Shown one piece after another: positions 6,558 to 14,767 of a stretch of 17,889 nt of DNA. Every line of letters starts with the position of its first letter. Position 1 is the stretch's first letter. The position numbers were made by a program, and so were the translations under genes. A model generated the notes under the pieces. It saw only the letters and a list, made by a program, of their open reading frames with translations, was not told the origin of the DNA and did no database searches. The DNA lies in NCBI GenBank assembly GCA_017537905.1, contig JAFYJX010000026.1, positions 1 through 17,889 of the forward strand. Reading direction: 5' to 3'. This DNA comes from Clostridiales bacterium (lineage in GTDB: Bacteria; Bacillota_A; Clostridia; Saccharofermentanales; Saccharofermentanaceae).

Positions 6558-7187
6558 ATGAAGAACAAGGCAATGATCGTTTCTATAATCACAACAGCTA
6601 TTACCGTTATCAGCATCGCTATTCTGGCGCTGGTAAATGAGATCAAATACAATCCCGAAGTAACGTTTTTCGGAGGCTTGCTGTTCCTGCTCGTCGGATG
6701 CGAAGTAATCGGCGGCGCAGTGCTTCTTATCGTACTCAGTACCAAGATGGATGACAGGAAGCTCGACGAGAGGCAGCTTAAGGCACGTGGCCAGGTTGCA
6801 ATCTACACATTGCTCGGAACCGTTATCACTGCACTCGGAATCGCAATGATATCCCAGATGTCAGAATTCTTCCCGCTTACAACACATGACAGCTGCATTA
6901 TAATCGCATTCGCTGCGCTCTATACATTCCTTATCAGCGCAGACATCAATGACGCGTTCATCAGCTACAGGGAAAAGAGGACTCCGCTGACGATCATATA
7001 TCTCGTCACAGGCGTTGTCTGCCTCGTGCTCTCAGGCGCTTTGCCGGTTACGCTGCCGTACGGTTTCAGCAATGAATTCAGCATCTCGACATTTGCGATC
7101 AGCGTTTTTGTACTGACACTCGGTGTCGAGATGATCATCAAGGGTGCTCTCGAAAAGAAGGAGGCAAAGGCTGATGAAGAATCTTAA
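6558..7187 (+). CDS. Six-helix membrane protein paired with Xre regulator
   Basis: A 209-residue integral membrane protein with predicted helices at about 6-26, 36-60, 78-98, 112-130, 145-163 and 175-195. Between helices 2 and 3 is a charged cytoplasmic loop MDDRKLDERQLKARGQ. The 'DERQ..AR' pattern recalls the DUF2178/DUF3796 type of small membrane proteins that are usually encoded next to a short Xre regulator, as here. The function of these proteins is not known. The start is well supported by AGGAGG eight to nine bases upstream. The end overlaps the regulator gene by 14 nt, so the two form one operon. Confidence 0.85.
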   Translation: MKNKAMIVSIITTAITVISIAILALVNEIKYNPEVTFFGGLLFLLVGCEVIGGAVLLIVLSTKMDDRKLDERQLKARGQVAIYTLLGTVITALGIAMISQMSEFFPLTTHDSCIIIAFAALYTFLISADINDAFISYREKRTPLTIIYLVTGVVCLVLSGALPVTLPYGFSNEFSISTFAISVFVLTLGVEMIIKGALEKKEAKADEES

Positions 7188-7374
7188 GCTTAAGTCAGCG
7201 CGCGCCGCATTGGATCTGTCTCAGCAGGACTTAGCCGACAAAGTCGGCGTGTCCCGCCAGACGATCAATGCGATCGAGAAGGGCGACTATAACCCGACGA
7301 TCAATCTCTGCATCGCAATATGCAGGGTGCTCGGAAAGACTTTGGACGAATTGTTCTGGGAAGAGGAACAATAA
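7174..7374 (+). CDS. Small Xre-family HTH transcriptional regulator (66 aa)
   Basis: A minimal Cro/C1-type helix-turn-helix protein with no effector domain. The HTH runs from about residue 4 to 60: SARAALDLSQQDLADKVGVSRQTINAIEKGDYNPTINLCIAICRVLGKTLDELF. The recognition helix is SRQTINAIEKG. Short regulators ending in '..LDELFW.EE' commonly follow a membrane-protein gene. I place the start at the ATG at 7174, with AAGGAGG nine bases upstream. An in-frame upstream extension exists but would prefix residues read from the end of the previous gene. It probably binds the two palindromes at 6484-6515 and represses its own operon; how it is relieved is not visible. Confidence 0.92.
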   Translation: MKNLKLKSARAALDLSQQDLADKVGVSRQTINAIEKGDYNPTINLCIAICRVLGKTLDELFWEEEQ

Positions 7375-7387
7375 AGATAACAACGGA

Positions 7388-7416
7388 TTGCGTCTGATTT
7401 CATATACCTATAAAAT
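7388..7416 (+). promoter_or_regulatory. Probable promoter of the CASTOR/POLLUX-like gene
   Basis: TTGCGT (7388-7393), a 17-bp spacer, then TAAAAT (7411-7416), about 45 bases before the start codon. Both boxes are near consensus. No operator-like symmetry is seen here. Confidence 0.45.
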
Positions 7417-7460
7417 GCTTATATAAGTGTTTTGAATCCCTGTTATGCGAGGTGGTAATG

Positions 7461-9575
7461 ATGTACAGAAAGATCCGTGAATGGTTTAGTATCAGACTTG
7501 CAAAGAATCCGGGGCAGATCGTTCTGCTCTCGATTCTTTTGTTTAATATCGCATTCTTCTTCCTGTCGGCATTCATCATCAGCAAGATGTCCTTAAGCGG
7601 GACTGAAGAACTGGGATTTCTGGAATCTGCTTTCTACACGATAAGCATGATCCTTGATGCAGGATGCATCTCATATGTCGTTGCGGATATTGGTCCGCAG
7701 AATGCCGCGATCGCGTTGGTCTGCCTGATAATCGTTCTTATCGGCATGATCTCTTTTACGGGCGCTGTTATCGGTTACATCACCAACTATATTTCGAGCT
7801 TCATCGAAGCATCAAATGCAGGCAATCACAAGCTCCTGATGTCAGATCATTTCGTTATCCTTAACTGGAATTCGAGAGCTCTCGAGATCGTAAATGACCT
7901 GCTCTACAGTGACAGCGCGAAGAAGGTCGTCGTCCTTGTGGGTTCCGGCAAAGCCGATATCGAGAAGCAGATAGACGAGAGACTTCACGAGACTGTTAAG
8001 CGTGAGAATAACAAGATCGAAGAAGACGCCAGCGGGAAGAGTTTTCTCGCGCGCAAGATTTACTGCGCTAAGCACAAGTTCAAAAACAACCTGACGATCG
8101 TTGTCAGGGAAGGCGACGTGTTCTCGTCAAAGCAGCTTTTCGACATATCGCTGCATCATGCATCTTCGATCGTTATTCTCGGTGAAGAGATAAATAATTC
8201 AGTCTGCAAATTCGCAGTCAACGAGAAGGCCGAGAAGTACGACAACGGCAATTCGCTGACCATAAAGACATTGATGCAGGTATCCGATATCACGTCCGCT
8301 TCCTATTCGGAGGACAATCAGAGGATCATCGTTGAGGTTACCGATGAATGGACATGGAATCTCGTTCAGAAGATCATCAGGAGCAAGCAGGTCGACGGCA
8401 AGTGCAATATCGTTCCCGTCAGGGTCAACCAGATCCTCGGCAAGATGATGGCGCAGTTCTCGCTGATGCCCGAGCTCAATTCCATCTACAACGAACTGCT
8501 CTCCAACAAGGGCGCTTCTTTCTATACTTCGCGCTGCGAAGAGAGCGACGAACTGACTTATATCGAGGGGTCTCTTAACACCAACCGCAATGTGATCCCG
8601 CTTACGGTCCAGTCCGAGAAGAACAAGAATTACTGCTATTACATGGCCCTGAATGAGAAGGATATCGAGAAGATAACTGCCGACAAATATTCGGGAATTC
8701 CCGTAAGGCTCAATAAGGATTTCTGGCTCGAGAAAAAGAAGATCATCATCTTGGGCCACAACAGCAAGTGCCACGAGATCATGGACGGCTTCGCTTCTTT
8801 CCTGAAGGAGTGGAGCTACAAGGATTCCGACGAACTGCTCTTAAGCATCGTAGTAATCGATGACGAGAAGAGCCTCGAAAAGATGAACTTCTACAAAGAA
8901 TATCCTTTCGTAATAAAGACCGTTGCTGCCGAGCTATTTGAGAAAGATCTCATCTGCGATTCCATTAACGAATTCCTCGAAATGAACGACGAAGACGTAA
9001 GCGTCCTTATCCTTTCCGACGATCTCGTGCCGGATGATGAAGTCGATGCAGGCATGTTCGCGAACCTCGTTTACGTCCAGGATATCATCAGGGACAAGGT
9101 CGAGGCCGATCCTGATTTTGACGTCGGCAGCATCGACGTTATCGCGGAGATCAACGATCCTAAGCATCATGACGTCGTCAGCAGCTACAGCGTTAAGAAC
9201 GTAGTCATCAGTAACAGGTTCATCAGTAAGATGATCACGCAGATCGGTGAAAAGGACGCGATCTTCGATTTCTATCAGGACATCCTGGAGTACGACGATG
9301 ACACGACTGACGGTTACGACAGCAAGGAAATCTACGTTAAGAAGGCGAAGGATTTCTTCGCGGGACTCCCTGCAGAATGCACCGCAGATAAGCTCATAAG
9401 AGGCGTTTTCGACGCTTCATGTGATCCTGAATTACCGCTCGAAAAGCAGAACGTCTCGATCCTGTTAGGCGTTGTAAGGCCGGGCGGAGACATAACACTT
9501 TTCAGTGGCGACCAGAAATCTATTGATGTTAAAATAGGTGAGAAGGACAAAGTGATCGTTTTCTCGAATCACTAA
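7461..9575 (+). CDS. CASTOR/POLLUX-like ion channel with RCK-type NAD-binding domains
   Basis: About 704 residues. Membrane helix 1 lies at about 20-41 and helix 2 at about 81-108. Between them is a pore-loop segment containing LDAG (about 65-68), which corresponds to the DAG/DPG core of the selectivity filter in plant CASTOR/POLLUX (DMI1) and their bacterial relatives; the next residue is Cys. A first Rossmann-like domain begins HFVILNWNSRALEIVNDL, and a second begins KKIIILGHNSKCHEIMDGF. This two-fold RCK arrangement fits ligand gating of a tetrameric cation channel. The substrate ion is not certain: plant homologues pass K+ and Ca2+. The ORF is open from GTG 7452, but AGGTGG (7450-7455) best serves the ATG at 7461. 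The neighbours give no clear partner. Confidence 0.85.
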   Translation: MYRKIREWFSIRLAKNPGQIVLLSILLFNIAFFFLSAFIISKMSLSGTEELGFLESAFYTISMILDAGCISYVVADIGPQNAAIALVCLIIVLIGMISFTGAVIGYITNYISSFIEASNAGNHKLLMSDHFVILNWNSRALEIVNDLLYSDSAKKVVVLVGSGKADIEKQIDERLHETVKRENNKIEEDASGKSFLARKIYCAKHKFKNNLTIVVREGDVFSSKQLFDISLHHASSIVILGEEINNSVCKFAVNEKAEKYDNGNSLTIKTLMQVSDITSASYSEDNQRIIVEVTDEWTWNLVQKIIRSKQVDGKCNIVPVRVNQILGKMMAQFSLMPELNSIYNELLSNKGASFYTSRCEESDELTYIEGSLNTNRNVIPLTVQSEKNKNYCYYMALNEKDIEKITADKYSGIPVRLNKDFWLEKKKIIILGHNSKCHEIMDGFASFLKEWSYKDSDELLLSIVVIDDEKSLEKMNFYKEYPFVIKTVAAELFEKDLICDSINEFLEMNDEDVSVLILSDDLVPDDEVDAGMFANLVYVQDIIRDKVEADPDFDVGSIDVIAEINDPKHHDVVSSYSVKNVVISNRFISKMITQIGEKDAIFDFYQDILEYDDDTTDGYDSKEIYVKKAKDFFAGLPAECTADKLIRGVFDASCDPELPLEKQNVSILLGVVRPGGDITLFSGDQKSIDVKIGEKDKVIVFSNH

Positions 9576-9626
9576 AACTCATACCATCAGTAGAAAATAA
9601 ATTATCCGATTAGTATTACCAGTCGG

Positions 9627-9655
9627 TTCAAACGCGTGCACTTTTAAGCTATCAT
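9627..9655 (+). promoter_or_regulatory. Probable promoter of the Xre/TPR-ABC unit
   Basis: TTCAAA (9627-9632), 17 bp, TATCAT (9650-9655). The start codon is at 9690. The -10 box touches the left arm of the inverted repeat at 9643-9675, which could therefore act on transcription or on the leader RNA. Confidence 0.45.
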
Positions 9656-9675
9656 TAATGCAACGACAGCTTAAA
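9643..9675 (+). promoter_or_regulatory. Inverted repeat overlapping the -10 and ribosome binding site
   Basis: TTTAAGCT (9643-9650) and AGCTTAAA (9668-9675) form a perfect 8-bp inverted repeat with a 17-bp spacer. The right arm runs into the Shine-Dalgarno AAAGGAG (about 9673-9679). It is a candidate operator for the regulator encoded just downstream. Confidence 0.45.
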
Positions 9676-9689
9676 GGAGTGCCTGCGAT

Positions 9690-10757
9690 ATGGAACTGAA
9701 ACTCGCTGAAAATATTAAGAGAATGAGAAAAGAGCGCCAGCTCACCCAGGAAGCATTGGCTAATGCACTGGGCGTTACCGTAGGCGCAGTCTATAAATGG
9801 GAAGCTGAACTCTCATCGCCTGAGATCCCGATGCTTGTAAGGATTGCCGATCTTTTCGACACATCGGTAGATACGCTCCTGGGATACGAGATGGCCGACA
9901 AGCGCAAGGGCTCTATTACCGAATGCATTTACGGCCTGCTTGCGAAAAAGGACCATTTAGCTTTGGAAGAAGCTGAGAAGGCACTCATCAGATATCCGAA
10001 CGACTACAGCGTGATAGTGGCGGCGGCATACGCTTTCTCCGCGTTCGGCATGGAAGATAAGAACAATGACATGTTAAGAAGGTCGATCGCGCTTTTCGAG
10101 AAAGCATTATGCATCGTGCCGTTCGATGTCGATCCGCGTTACGGAAGGCTGTCGATAATCGGAAATATCGCGGTCATGTATTTCCTGATCGATGACAAAG
10201 AAAAGGCTCTCTCCATGATGGTCGAGAATAACGAGGCGGGCGTCTTCAGTTCAAAGATCGCGTGGCTCAACGCTATGAACGGTGATACCGGAGAAGACTG
10301 CTTAAACCAGCTTATCGCGAGCTTTTCGACACTTAATTTCGACCTTATCAATGTTGCCATGGGACTTCTTATCTACTATAAGAACAAGGGCGATCTGAAT
10401 GGTGTCAAGACGATCTGCAGATGGTGCATCGAGTATTCGGAAAACATCAGGAAGACAAAGGATCCCTGCTTCTACGATAAGATCAACTGTGCGTGTCTTA
10501 CTGCAGAAAGCTACGCATATTTTAAGGGCGGGGATAAGGAGAAAGCGAAGGCGCTGCTTAATGACGCGCATGAACTCGCAGTATTTTTCGACTCATCGGA
10601 AGAGAAGATCAAGGACATCATCAAGCTCTTTGACAGCCAGCAGGATGCAGGATTATTCAGCCTCCTGGGCGGGACAGGCATGGAGTCGGTCGAGTCTACG
10701 GTCAATCTGATAGGCGACAAGAAATTCACTTCGTTGTGGAATAGCATCAGAAAGTAG
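9690..10757 (+). CDS. Xre-family regulator with TPR-like C-terminal region
   Basis: A 355-residue cytoplasmic protein. Residues 5-60 are a Cro/C1-type helix-turn-helix (IKRMRKERQLTQEALANALGVTVGAVYKWE). The remaining 290 residues are all-helical, with repeated paired helices such as ALEEAEKALIRYPNDYSVIVAAAYAF and SIALFEKALCIVPFDVDPRYGRLSIIGNIAVMYFLIDDKEKAL. This is the pattern of tetratricopeptide-like repeats found in many clostridial Xre regulators. Such C-terminal regions often sense a peptide or protein, but no ligand can be read here. The ABC exporter starts 8 nt after the stop, so the two genes are co-transcribed and the regulator probably controls the exporter. Start: AAAGGAG lies about 11 bases upstream. 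Confidence 0.9.
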   Translation: MELKLAENIKRMRKERQLTQEALANALGVTVGAVYKWEAELSSPEIPMLVRIADLFDTSVDTLLGYEMADKRKGSITECIYGLLAKKDHLALEEAEKALIRYPNDYSVIVAAAYAFSAFGMEDKNNDMLRRSIALFEKALCIVPFDVDPRYGRLSIIGNIAVMYFLIDDKEKALSMMVENNEAGVFSSKIAWLNAMNGDTGEDCLNQLIASFSTLNFDLINVAMGLLIYYKNKGDLNGVKTICRWCIEYSENIRKTKDPCFYDKINCACLTAESYAYFKGGDKEKAKALLNDAHELAVFFDSSEEKIKDIIKLFDSQQDAGLFSLLGGTGMESVESTVNLIGDKKFTSLWNSIRK

Positions 10758-10765
10758 GAATCCAA

Positions 10766-12484
10766 ATGAAATATAAAAACTTATATGTGGAACTGAAGTC
10801 TCAGTTCCATAGGGACAACCACGTCTTTTTTATCCTCTCGGCAGCAGGAGCACTCATGTCAGGTTTTCTGGGCATGACCGTCTCCTGGATCACCGGCGAG
10901 CTGATAGATACAGCATCGGGAAGCGGCAGATTTACCCTTAGAGAACTCCTGATTTTCAGTATTTGCAACGCTGTGTTTTTTCTGTTCGCATCCTATCTGA
11001 CTTACTGTGCGAAGCCCAGATATATCAGGAAGGCCATGCGTAATTACAAGGAAACGCTGTTTGCAAAGCTTACCGCGAAGAACATCATGTCTTTCCGTTC
11101 AGAGAGCACGTCTACATACCTCTCCGCGCTGACCAACGACTGCACTTCGATCGAGACCAATTATCTCGACAAGGAATTCTGGTTCATCTATAGAGTTACG
11201 TCGTTCTTCACATCGCTTGCCATGATGTTATTCTATTCGCCGCTGCTCACGCTTATCGCAGTCGGCGTAACGTTCCTGCCCCTTCTCGTGTCGCTCGCAT
11301 CCGGCAGGAAACTAAGCAGAGAAGAAGTCAAAGTATCCGACAGGAACAAGAGCTTTACCGCGACCGTAACTGACTGCCTTAACGGCTTTTCAGTAGTGAA
11401 GGCTTTCCGCGCCGAAACGCCTGTTTCTGGACTCTTCTCGGCTGAGAATAGCAGGCTCGAGAACTCGAAATGCAAGCGCACAAAGCTGCAGATATTTATA
11501 AATACATTAGCCCAGTTTTCCGGCATAACCGCTCAGGTTACTGTATTCTTTGCAGGCGCATATATGGCGCTCACTGGCAAAGGAATAACGGCCGGAACCG
11601 TAATGATCTTCGTAAACCTGATGAACTTCGTTGTGACTCCAGTTGCAGAGCTGCCGGGCCTTCTTGCTGCGCGCAAAGCATCGAGAGCGCTTATAGAAAA
11701 GGTCGCAAAATCTCTGGAAGAGAGTACTTCCGCAGGCGGCGATACCGAACTTGCTACGCTCGAAAAAGGCATCTCTGTTAATGACGTATCTTTCGCTTAC
11801 GAAGAAGGAAAAGAAGTGCTTCACGATATCTCCGTAGAATTCGAAGCAGGCAAATCTTATGCGATCGTAGGCGCTTCGGGAAGCGGCAAATCGACGCTCC
11901 TGAATCTCATAATGTCAGGTTCATGCGGAGCAGAATACGGTGGCCGCATAATGTGGGATAATGTGGACCTTAAGGATGCATCTTCGGATTCATTTTTCGA
12001 CCAGGTATCATCGATCGACCAGAATGTATTTGTCTTCAACTCGTCGATCAAAGACAACATCACGATGTTCAGAGACTTCCCCGAAGACGAAGTAAATGAA
12101 GCAATCAGGAGATCTAACTTAAGAGAACTCGTCGAAGAAAAAGGCAGTGACTACCTCTGCGGTGAGAGCGGCAAAGCATTATCAGGCGGCGAGAAACAGA
12201 GGATTTCGATCGCAAGGAGCCTTCTGAAGAAATCGTCCGTCTTAGTCGCCGACGAGATCACGGCTGCATTAGATCCGCAGACCGCGCACAAAGTGTTTGC
12301 CGATATCCTGGATCTCACGGGAATTACGAGGATCGTTGTCACACATTCGCTTGAAGAGAGCCTCATGCGCAGATACGACAGGATCCTTGTCATGAGAGAC
12401 GGCAGGATCGAAGAGCAGGGGACATTCGACGAGCTGATGGCAATGAAGAAATATTTCCACGCGTTGTTTATGGTCGAGGTCTGA
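10766..12484 (+). CDS. ABC exporter, fused membrane and ATPase domains
   Basis: A 572-residue half-transporter of the multidrug/peptide exporter type. The N-terminal 310 residues form the membrane domain with about six helices (for example FFILSAAGALMSGFLGMTV and LLIFSICNAVFFLFASYLTY). The ATPase domain has every motif: Walker A GASGSGKS at 369-376, signature LSGGEKQRISIAR from 472, Walker B LVADE with Asp496-Glu497, D-loop AALD, and the switch His527 (THS). Because only one half-transporter is encoded, it probably works as a homodimer. The substrate is unknown. AGGA about seven bases before the ATG is a modest ribosome binding site, and translation may be coupled to the regulator upstream. 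No terminator was found directly after the gene. Confidence 0.95.
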   Translation: MKYKNLYVELKSQFHRDNHVFFILSAAGALMSGFLGMTVSWITGELIDTASGSGRFTLRELLIFSICNAVFFLFASYLTYCAKPRYIRKAMRNYKETLFAKLTAKNIMSFRSESTSTYLSALTNDCTSIETNYLDKEFWFIYRVTSFFTSLAMMLFYSPLLTLIAVGVTFLPLLVSLASGRKLSREEVKVSDRNKSFTATVTDCLNGFSVVKAFRAETPVSGLFSAENSRLENSKCKRTKLQIFINTLAQFSGITAQVTVFFAGAYMALTGKGITAGTVMIFVNLMNFVVTPVAELPGLLAARKASRALIEKVAKSLEESTSAGGDTELATLEKGISVNDVSFAYEEGKEVLHDISVEFEAGKSYAIVGASGSGKSTLLNLIMSGSCGAEYGGRIMWDNVDLKDASSDSFFDQVSSIDQNVFVFNSSIKDNITMFRDFPEDEVNEAIRRSNLRELVEEKGSDYLCGESGKALSGGEKQRISIARSLLKKSSVLVADEITAALDPQTAHKVFADILDLTGITRIVVTHSLEESLMRRYDRILVMRDGRIEEQGTFDELMAMKKYFHALFMVEV

Positions 12485-12520
12485 CCGCAGGTTTTGTGGG
12501 ACACAGATACTGTAGTAGAA

Positions 12521-12627
12521 TTAAGCGTGGATAGAGTACAAAAACCGTTTTGAAAATTACAACTTTTTCCGCCAGAAAAGTTGTAAAAAATGTTGCAAAA
12601 CGCGAAATGATGCAGTTCTACGCTTAA
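12521..12627. repeat. 107-nt concentric imperfect palindrome
   Basis: Three nested inverted repeats occur between the ABC exporter and the SPFH gene. The outer is TTAAGCGT/ACGCTTAA (12521-12528 and 12620-12627). The middle is CGTTTTG/CAAAACG (12546-12552 and 12596-12602). The inner is TTACAACTTTT/AAAAGTTGTAA (12557-12567 and 12576-12586), perfect over 11 bp with an 8-nt loop. The outer and middle arms share one centre, so the whole can fold as one long interrupted hairpin. No T tract follows on either strand. Confidence 0.8.
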
Positions 12628-12645
12628 CGATCAGGAGCACACAAC

Positions 12646-13755
12646 ATGGGATTCATAAGCAACATCGCGGGAACGATATCAGATTCGATCATTTCGGAAC
12701 TTCAGGACCAGTATCTGGAGACGTTCAGGACTGATTCTCTGGGTCAGGATACTCTCGTTAAGCGTGCGACAAGAATGAATTCCAAGGGGTTCAATAAGGG
12801 CAGTAACGATATTATCTCCGCAGGTTCGAAGGTCATCGTTCCCGAAGGAACTTATGCCCTCATGATCAACAACGGCCAGATCGATGACTGTGTTGACACT
12901 CCCGGCCTCTACACATGGGATACTTCATCTTCCTCATCCGTTCTGTCGGGCGGAGTCAGGAGCGTTATAGGAGATGCTTTCGACAGATTCAGATTCGCGG
13001 GCGAAGTTACGAAAACGCAGAGGATCTACTATGTAAATGCGCTCGAGATAATGAACCAGACATGTAAGGAATACCTTAATGTGCCGTATCCCGATCCGGT
13101 TTACGGTAACCTGTATTTTAAGTTCAGGATAATGTTCTCGTTCAGGATCGTTGACCCCATCAAGTTCTTCAGGAAGACCGGCAAGGATACTTCCACAGTT
13201 GATTTCATGGGCACTGAATACAGCCCGAAAATGCCTTTCCTGGAAGTGCAGGACCATATGGAGGAAGCGCTTAATCTCTGCGCGACACGAGACAGGATCC
13301 CTTTCCCGAAGCTCCTTTCTGATAAGAGCAGGCTGAAGAATGCCGTCAATGAGGAAGTATCCCAATTGTGGCTTGAGAACCGCGGAATGGTCGTAGAATC
13401 TATAACTATTGTCGATCTGACACTCGATGAGAAATCCAGAAGTCGTGTCGAGCAGTTCGATTCTGCAAAGCTCTTTGCTGACGATCCGGGCGCTCTTGGT
13501 GCACTGGTCGCATTAGGATTAACAGAGGCCATGCAGTCCGCTGCATCTAATCCCGCAGGCGCTGCCTTAGGATTTGCAGGATTGGGAATGGCAGGCAATT
13601 TGGGAACAGTAAATATTGCTAATCCTGCCGTGAACAACAAGCCCGTAACAGGCCCTGAGACATGCCCGTTCTGCGGAACAGCGCTGCCTTCAGGCACGGC
13701 TACCGAACACTGTCCGGCATGCTATGCGGATATAAAATCGAATTTCCACAGTTAA
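12646..13755 (+). CDS. SPFH-domain protein with C-terminal zinc ribbon (YdjI-like)
   Basis: A 369-residue protein resembling the Bacillus YdjI group, sometimes labelled virion core protein-like. The N-terminus (MGFISNIAGTISDSI) is amphipathic rather than a full membrane helix. The SPFH region spans about residues 55-270: SKVIVPEGTYALMINNGQI, then the long beta and helix part ending ESITIVDLTLDEKSRSRVEQ. A Gly/Ala-rich linker (about 282-325) follows. The protein ends in a four-cysteine zinc ribbon, CPFC at 340-343 and CPAC at 356-359. SPFH proteins scaffold membrane microdomains; YdjI-like members are linked to cell-envelope stress and to PspA-type proteins, which are not seen nearby. AGGAG lies eight bases before the start. 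It is probably transcribed alone. Confidence 0.88.
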   Translation: MGFISNIAGTISDSIISELQDQYLETFRTDSLGQDTLVKRATRMNSKGFNKGSNDIISAGSKVIVPEGTYALMINNGQIDDCVDTPGLYTWDTSSSSSVLSGGVRSVIGDAFDRFRFAGEVTKTQRIYYVNALEIMNQTCKEYLNVPYPDPVYGNLYFKFRIMFSFRIVDPIKFFRKTGKDTSTVDFMGTEYSPKMPFLEVQDHMEEALNLCATRDRIPFPKLLSDKSRLKNAVNEEVSQLWLENRGMVVESITIVDLTLDEKSRSRVEQFDSAKLFADDPGALGALVALGLTEAMQSAASNPAGAALGFAGLGMAGNLGTVNIANPAVNNKPVTGPETCPFCGTALPSGTATEHCPACYADIKSNFHS

Positions 13756-13773
13756 GATTCGTATATCAAGAAC

Positions 13774-13814
13774 TTAATGTTACGTTAATGTTCGGCTATC
13801 TTTCCGTTAAGGAT
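13774..13814 (+). promoter_or_regulatory. Phased direct repeats upstream of the BcrA-type ABC operon
   Basis: TTAATGTT occurs at 13774-13781 and again at 13785-13792, 11 bp apart. A related TTAAGGAT stands at 13807-13814, a further 22 bp on. The 11-bp phase places all three on one face of the helix, as for OmpR/PhoB-type response regulators. A TATGAT box (13822-13827) lacks a good -35, which fits an activated promoter. The activator is not encoded in the window. Confidence 0.45.
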
Positions 13815-13818
13815 GGGC

Positions 13819-13838
13819 GGGTATGATGTACCCATACC
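13819..13838 (+). promoter_or_regulatory. Small inverted repeat over the -10 region
   Basis: GGTATG (13820-13825) and CATACC (13833-13838) form a 6-bp inverted repeat, and GGGTA/TACCC an alternative one, covering the TATGAT -10 candidate. It may be a second operator or chance. Confidence 0.3.
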
Positions 13839-13858
13839 AAACGGGAGGATAATTTGGA

Positions 13859-14767
13859 ATGAATGACACCATCTTGAAGATCGAGAATCTCTCGAAAGCA
13901 TATGGCGCGAAAAAAGTGCTGGACAATGTGTCTTTCGAGATCAAGAAAGGAAGGATCTACGGCTTTATCGGCGAAAACGGAGCCGGGAAAACAACAGCGA
14001 TCAGGGCCGTTACGGGTTTAAGCCCGATCGATCAGGGAACGATCGAACTGTTCGGACAGTCGGACAGCGCAGGCCTTATCGAGGCCAGAAAAAAGCTCGG
14101 ATGCCTTGTGGAAAAGCCTATTTTAGAGCTTAACAAGACCGCGAGAGCCAACCTCATGAATTCGCAGCTTCTTTACGGAAATAACGACAAAGACAAGATC
14201 GATAAGGTCTTAAAGCGCGTAGGTTTGGGCGATGTAAAAAATAAGAAAGTGCGCGATTTCTCGCTCGGAATGAAGCAGAGACTGGGCATCGCGCAGTCTC
14301 TTATAAATAACCCTGAACTACTTATTCTTGATGAGCCTGTAAACGGTCTCGATCCGATGGGAATGGTGGATGTCAGAGAGCTCCTTATTTCTCTTTGCAG
14401 AGACGACGGTATCACTATTGTAGTCTCATCTCACATCTTAGCTGAGCTCTACCAGCTCGCGACGGATTATATTGTTATCTCACACGGCAGGATAATCTCG
14501 ACATTCTCGAAGAACGATCTCGACAACCTCTGCACGACGCACATCGTTATGGATACGGAATGCAATGACACTGCGATCGAGATTCTCGCAGCTAACGGGA
14601 TGAACGGTGTCGATAACGACGAAGGCACGATCATGATCTTCGATAACGTTGATACAAAGGAAGTTGCAAAGCTCATGCACGATCACAATGTGCTAGTAAC
14701 GCACCTGGCAAAGCATGAGAGAACACTCGAAGAATACTATATTGAACTTTTGGGGAGGGGCGCATAA
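13859..14767 (+). CDS. ABC transporter ATP-binding protein, BcrA type
   Basis: A 302-residue ATPase. Walker A is GENGAGKT at 38-45, the signature FSLGMKQRLGIA starts at 134, Walker B is LLILDE at 154-159, the D-loop is NGLD, and the switch histidine is His192 in SSHIL. As in the BcrA group, the Q-loop position carries Glu (LVEKP). The 80-residue C-terminal extension after residue 220 is also typical of that group, whose members export bacitracin-like peptides or lantibiotics or serve as general ABC-2 systems. GGGAGG lies ten bases upstream of the ATG. The stop overlaps the start of the permease gene by one base (TAATG), so the two subunits are made together. The substrate is unknown. Confidence 0.94.
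   Translation: MNDTILKIENLSKAYGAKKVLDNVSFEIKKGRIYGFIGENGAGKTTAIRAVTGLSPIDQGTIELFGQSDSAGLIEARKKLGCLVEKPILELNKTARANLMNSQLLYGNNDKDKIDKVLKRVGLGDVKNKKVRDFSLGMKQRLGIAQSLINNPELLILDEPVNGLDPMGMVDVRELLISLCRDDGITIVVSSHILAELYQLATDYIVISHGRIISTFSKNDLDNLCTTHIVMDTECNDTAIEILAANGMNGVDNDEGTIMIFDNVDTKEVAKLMHDHNVLVTHLAKHERTLEEYYIELLGRGA

Noticed and set aside
6244..6561. 105-codon open frame containing a repeated FEAKREGIASNSASN peptide
   Set aside because: The frame begins straight after a stop with no ribosome binding site, covers the 46-nt hairpin repeats and the promoter of the next operon, and the peptide repeat is only the translation of the DNA repeat.
8199..8774. 191-codon minus-strand open frame
   Set aside because: It is antisense to the channel gene, with composition typical of a shadow frame and no ribosome binding site.
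12557..12586. Inner hairpin as terminator of the ABC exporter gene
   Set aside because: The stem is AT-rich and no T tract follows it on either strand; on the plus strand it is followed by A residues.
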